From Devosia sp. (GTDB taxonomy: Bacteria > Pseudomonadota > Alphaproteobacteria > Rhizobiales > Devosiaceae), in assembly GCF_025809055.1 (NCBI RefSeq), contig NZ_CP075529.1, positions 1,798,001-1,862,000 of the forward strand: a DNA stretch of 64,000 nucleotides. The letters are read 5' to 3'. The number at the start of each line of letters is the position of its first letter. Position 1 is the stretch's first letter. This document shows positions 61,896 through 64,000 of this stretch, piece after piece. The notes under the pieces were generated by a model. It was not told the DNA's origin, ran no database searches, and worked only from the letters and a program-made list of their open reading frames with translations. A program made the position numbers and the translations under genes.

Positions 61896-62450
61896 TCAGG
61901 CCGTCGCACCCGGCGGCAAGCCATGTACCCATTCTGCAATGGCCTTGGCCGCGTCTTCCGGCGACAGCGTCGTGACGTCCAGCCTCAGCAGGTTCGGTTG
62001 ATCAAGACCAAGAAGCGGCTTGGCGTCAGCGTGGTTCCGCCGCGCCATGTCGGCATCCCTCGGTTTTCGTTTGGCTCCGCGGCCCTCGGATTGAATGCGG
62101 CGAACATTCTCGTCGAGTGCACAAGCGAGGTGGACCACGCAGAACGGTGGACGCGTCCTGCCCAGACGCACAATCCTGCCCCATTCGGCATCGCCCCAAG
62201 CGCTCCCCTCGGTCAGAACGGTGGTCAGGACGACGGGCACATCTTCCGGCAGTTGGCACACCAGATCGTGCGCGACGGCCTCGATGCGTTCGACAGCATC
62301 CATGAACGCCTGCGATTTGAACTCGGTCAGCGCAAAGGCGATGTTGTAGACAGAGTGGATGTCAAGCAGACGTGCGCCAAGCACACCGATGAGCTCATGG
62401 CCAATCGTGAGCTTGCCAACCCCTGGATAGCCGTTGAGTACGATGATCAT
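61896..62450 (-). CDS. P-loop AAA/kinase-like protein
   Basis: Nucleotide-binding protein of 184 residues. Walker A is NGYPGVGKLTIG, with Leu where Thr/Ser is usual at the position after Lys. A lid-like region PPFCVVHLACALDENVRRI and a C-terminal helix follow. The overall form resembles small adenylate-kinase-like or sugar-kinase-like proteins. The Leu after the P-loop lysine is odd and could weaken Mg-ATP binding. No partner is evident. Confidence 0.75.
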   Translation of the reverse strand: MIIVLNGYPGVGKLTIGHELIGVLGARLLDIHSVYNIAFALTEFKSQAFMDAVERIEAVAHDLVCQLPEDVPVVLTTVLTEGSAWGDAEWGRIVRLGRTRPPFCVVHLACALDENVRRIQSEGRGAKRKPRDADMARRNHADAKPLLGLDQPNLLRLDVTTLSPEDAAKAIAEWVHGLPPGATA

Positions 62451-62516
62451 GTGGCTGCCCCTCCGGGACCAGACAGCCCGGAGTTCGGAACCGCGTCAAG
62501 CTCAGCGCATGAAAAA

Positions 62517-62535
62517 GGCGGCCAGTTGGGCCGCC
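62517..62535 (-). terminator. Intrinsic terminator of yebC
   Basis: GGCGGCC (62517-62523) pairs with GGCCGCC (62529-62535) across AGTTG. On the minus strand it is followed by TTTTTC. It lies 28 bp past the yebC stop. Confidence 0.8.
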
Positions 62536-62562
62536 TGATCTTTTGTTGCTGTTGCCAGAGAA

Positions 62563-63309
62563 CTACTGGTCCAGCTTGGCGGCGTCTTCTTCGCTCATGT
62601 CGAAGTTCGAATAGACGTTCTGGACGTCATCGTCTTCCTCGAGCGTGTTGATGAGCTTCATCAGCGTCGCGCCTTTTTCGGCGTCGATCGGGGTCTGGTT
62701 CTGGGGGCGCCAGATGGCCTTGACCGATTCGGCCTCGCCCAGCACCGCCTCGAGAGCCGAAGCGACTTCGGCCATGCCCTCGAAGGAGGTGTAGATATAG
62801 TGGCCGTCCTCGTCGGTCTCGACATCGTCGGCACCGGCTTCGATGGCCGCTTCCATGACCTTGTCTTCCGAACCGGCCGATGCCGGATAGGTGATTTCGC
62901 CGACGCGGTCGAACATGAAGCCGACCGATCCGGTTTCGCCCAGGGCGCCGCCATTCTTGGAGAAGTAGGAGCGCACATTGGAAGCGGTGCGGTTGCGATT
63001 GTCGGTCAGCGCCTCGACGATAACGGCAACGCCGCCGGGGCCATAGCCCTCGTAGCGGATTTCGTCATAGTTCTCGGCATCGCCGCCCGAGGCCTTCTTG
63101 ACGGCGCGCTCGATATTGTCCTTGGGCATGGACTGGGCGCGGGCATTGGTGATGGCCAGGCGCAGGCGCGGATTGAAGGCGGGATCGGGCTGGCCCATCT
63201 TGGCCGCCACGGTGATTTCGCGGGCGAGCTTGGAAAAGATCTTGGACCGGATGGCGTCCGACTTGCCCTTGCGGTGCATGATGTTTTTGGCGTGGGAATG
63301 GCCAGCCAT
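62563..63309 (-). CDS. yebC: YebC/PmpR family transcription or translation factor
   Basis: Conserved DNA- or ribosome-associated regulator of 248 residues. It begins MAGHSHAKNIMHRKGKSDAI, then ARSKIFSKLAREIT-like sequence, RLRLAITNARAQSMPKDNIE and VAVIVEALTDNRNRT, which are hallmarks of the family. Some members help translate proline-rich stretches. That is of interest because TolA here has long Pro-Glu repeats, though this link is only speculation. Confidence 0.96.
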   Translation of the reverse strand: MAGHSHAKNIMHRKGKSDAIRSKIFSKLAREITVAAKMGQPDPAFNPRLRLAITNARAQSMPKDNIERAVKKASGGDAENYDEIRYEGYGPGGVAVIVEALTDNRNRTASNVRSYFSKNGGALGETGSVGFMFDRVGEITYPASAGSEDKVMEAAIEAGADDVETDEDGHYIYTSFEGMAEVASALEAVLGEAESVKAIWRPQNQTPIDAEKGATLMKLINTLEEDDDVQNVYSNFDMSEEDAAKLDQ

Positions 63310-63387
63310 GAGAAACCTCGGATAAGCAATTTCTGGAGTTCGGCATGGCTTATAGGCATCGCCGGGCCAATTGTGAAGCCGGAGCGC

Positions 63388-63765
63388 TTAATCGGCGGCC
63401 AGTTGCACCTCGACCATCGCCGCGCCGGCACTGAGGCGAGCCGCCAGAGCGACCGCCTCGGCCATGGTGCCCACGCCGCTAATCTGCAGTGTTGACGTGT
63501 TGATCTGGGTCTGGATGACCGGGGAGGTCAGCACCTGCCCATCCACGATGAGGTCGGTGCGCTTGCCGACATTGCGCCCGGTGAACAGCGCAAAGCGGGT
63601 CTGCGCCTTCTTGCCCAGATGCACCTCGATGACCGGCAGGCCCGACAAGGCGTCGGCGATAGCCTCAGCATCATGCACGAGCAGGGCAATGCGCTCCTGC
63701 GCGAAGGACGGCAGGGGCAGCATCGAGAGCGCCAGCGCGGTCAGAATTGTCACGGCATGTTTCAT
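63388..63765 (-). CDS. Small exported protein resembling the SecD P1 head subdomain
   Basis: Protein of 125 residues with a signal peptide (MKHAVTILTALALSMLPLPS, cut near FAQ). The mature part reads VIEVHLGKKAQTRFALFTGR, then NVGKRTDLIVDGQVLTSPVI and LQISGVGTMAEAVALAARLS. This is the pattern of the SecDF P1 head (GxxVGKRLAxxxDGxxxxxPxI, then GxFTxEEAxxLAxxL), but there is no membrane motor portion. A free-standing periplasmic copy may assist export or folding. Function inferred. Confidence 0.65.
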   Translation of the reverse strand: MKHAVTILTALALSMLPLPSFAQERIALLVHDAEAIADALSGLPVIEVHLGKKAQTRFALFTGRNVGKRTDLIVDGQVLTSPVIQTQINTSTLQISGVGTMAEAVALAARLSAGAAMVEVQLAAD

Positions 63766-63818
63766 GCGCTCTCCATATCACGGCCGATCCCGGCCCGACA
63801 GGTGAGCGCGCAATGGTG

Positions 63819-63840
63819 GTGCCCCGGATGGCCGGGGCAC
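63819..63840 (-). terminator. Hairpin after the symporter gene
   Basis: GTGCCCCGG pairs with CCGGGGCAC across ATGG, a perfect 9-bp stem 8 bp beyond the stop at 63849. No T-run follows, so it may act with Rho or as an RNA-end protector. Confidence 0.5.
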
Positions 63841-63848
63841 CGCGCGTA

Positions 63849-64000
63849 TCAGCCTGGATCGTGCTTGTTCCAGATGTTCTTGTCGATCTTGCCCGCCAGT
63901 TCGGGATAGTCGGCCGCATGGAACAGAGGCTCCTTGCCGGCCTTGCGCTGGGCGATGAAGTCCTTGGTCAATTTGGCCACCGTGCCCGAGAGCAGGACGA
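63849..64000 (-). CDS. Probable sodium:alanine/glycine symporter (AGCS family), C-terminus only
   Basis: Only about 50 C-terminal codons are visible: VLLLSGTVAKLTKDFIAQRK, then AGKEPLFHAADYPELAGKID and NIWNKHDPG. The end of AGCS transporters has this form: hydrophobic end of the last membrane helix, a TKDF/QRKAG patch, P-x-F and a final segment with W. The gene continues beyond base 64000. The identification rests on a short piece and is moderate. Confidence 0.55.
   Translation of the reverse strand, partial: VLLSGTVAKLTKDFIAQRKAGKEPLFHAADYPELAGKIDKNIWNKHDPG

Overview
The window reads as about 64 kb of chromosome from a GC-rich alphaproteobacterium of the order Hyphomicrobiales. A Devosia-like genus is my best guess, based on the kdp, rpmH-rnpA-yidC-engB, ruv/tol and yebC neighbourhoods, the many periplasmic-binding-protein transporters and the dispersed palindromic repeats. 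The genus is an inference; nothing in the sequence proves it. The two ends cut through genes: a sugar-binding protein at the left and a probable AGCS symporter at the right.

Bases 1-12,325 are a plant-glycan locus. It holds two cytoplasmic-looking GH78 alpha-L-rhamnosidases, a LacI regulator, a three-gene TRAP transporter, a DapA-type aldolase, a GntR/FCD regulator and a small FAH-fold hydratase-like protein. Bases 12,372-21,251 (minus strand) are a seven-gene operon: a dipeptide-type ABC importer (binding protein, two permeases, two ATPases) followed by two paralogous glycoside hydrolases of the DUF5060/DUF4038 type. Bases 21,533-27,834 hold a DeoR regulator divergent from a tightly overlapped operon: split transketolase (two subunits), FGGY kinase, TIM-barrel sugar isomerase and a variant nucleoside hydrolase. 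This gene set matches the non-oxidative D-apiose pathway (isomerase, apulose kinase, apulose-4-phosphate transketolase). With the DUF4038 hydrolases and rhamnosidases next door, I propose that the region imports and dismantles apiose- and rhamnose-containing plant cell-wall fragments inside the cell.

Bases 27,980-33,976 (minus strand) hold ugpBAEC (glycerol-3-phosphate importer), a GlpR-like DeoR regulator and a HAD phosphatase. Next come a Na/Pi-cotransporter family protein (34,255-35,922) and the complete potassium system kdpFABC-kdpDE, with an extra 27-residue membrane peptide in front of kdpF. A tRNA-Arg(ACG), an orphan histidine kinase and a flavoprotein lacking the usual redox cysteines follow.

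Bases 47,280-64,000 are mostly housekeeping: rpmH, rnpA, yidC and engB; a glutamine amidotransferase, MsrB and a fasciclin protein; tolB/tolA/tolR/tolQ (pal is not next to tolB); ybgC, a HhH protein and a Nudix hydrolase; ruvB, two small unknown genes, ruvA and ruvC; a candidate small RNA; a GGDEF protein; a P-loop protein; yebC; and a small protein resembling the SecD P1 head. Two copies of a dispersed palindromic repeat were found, and each supplies the stop codon of the gene it abuts. No IS element, phage, CRISPR array or rRNA operon was seen.
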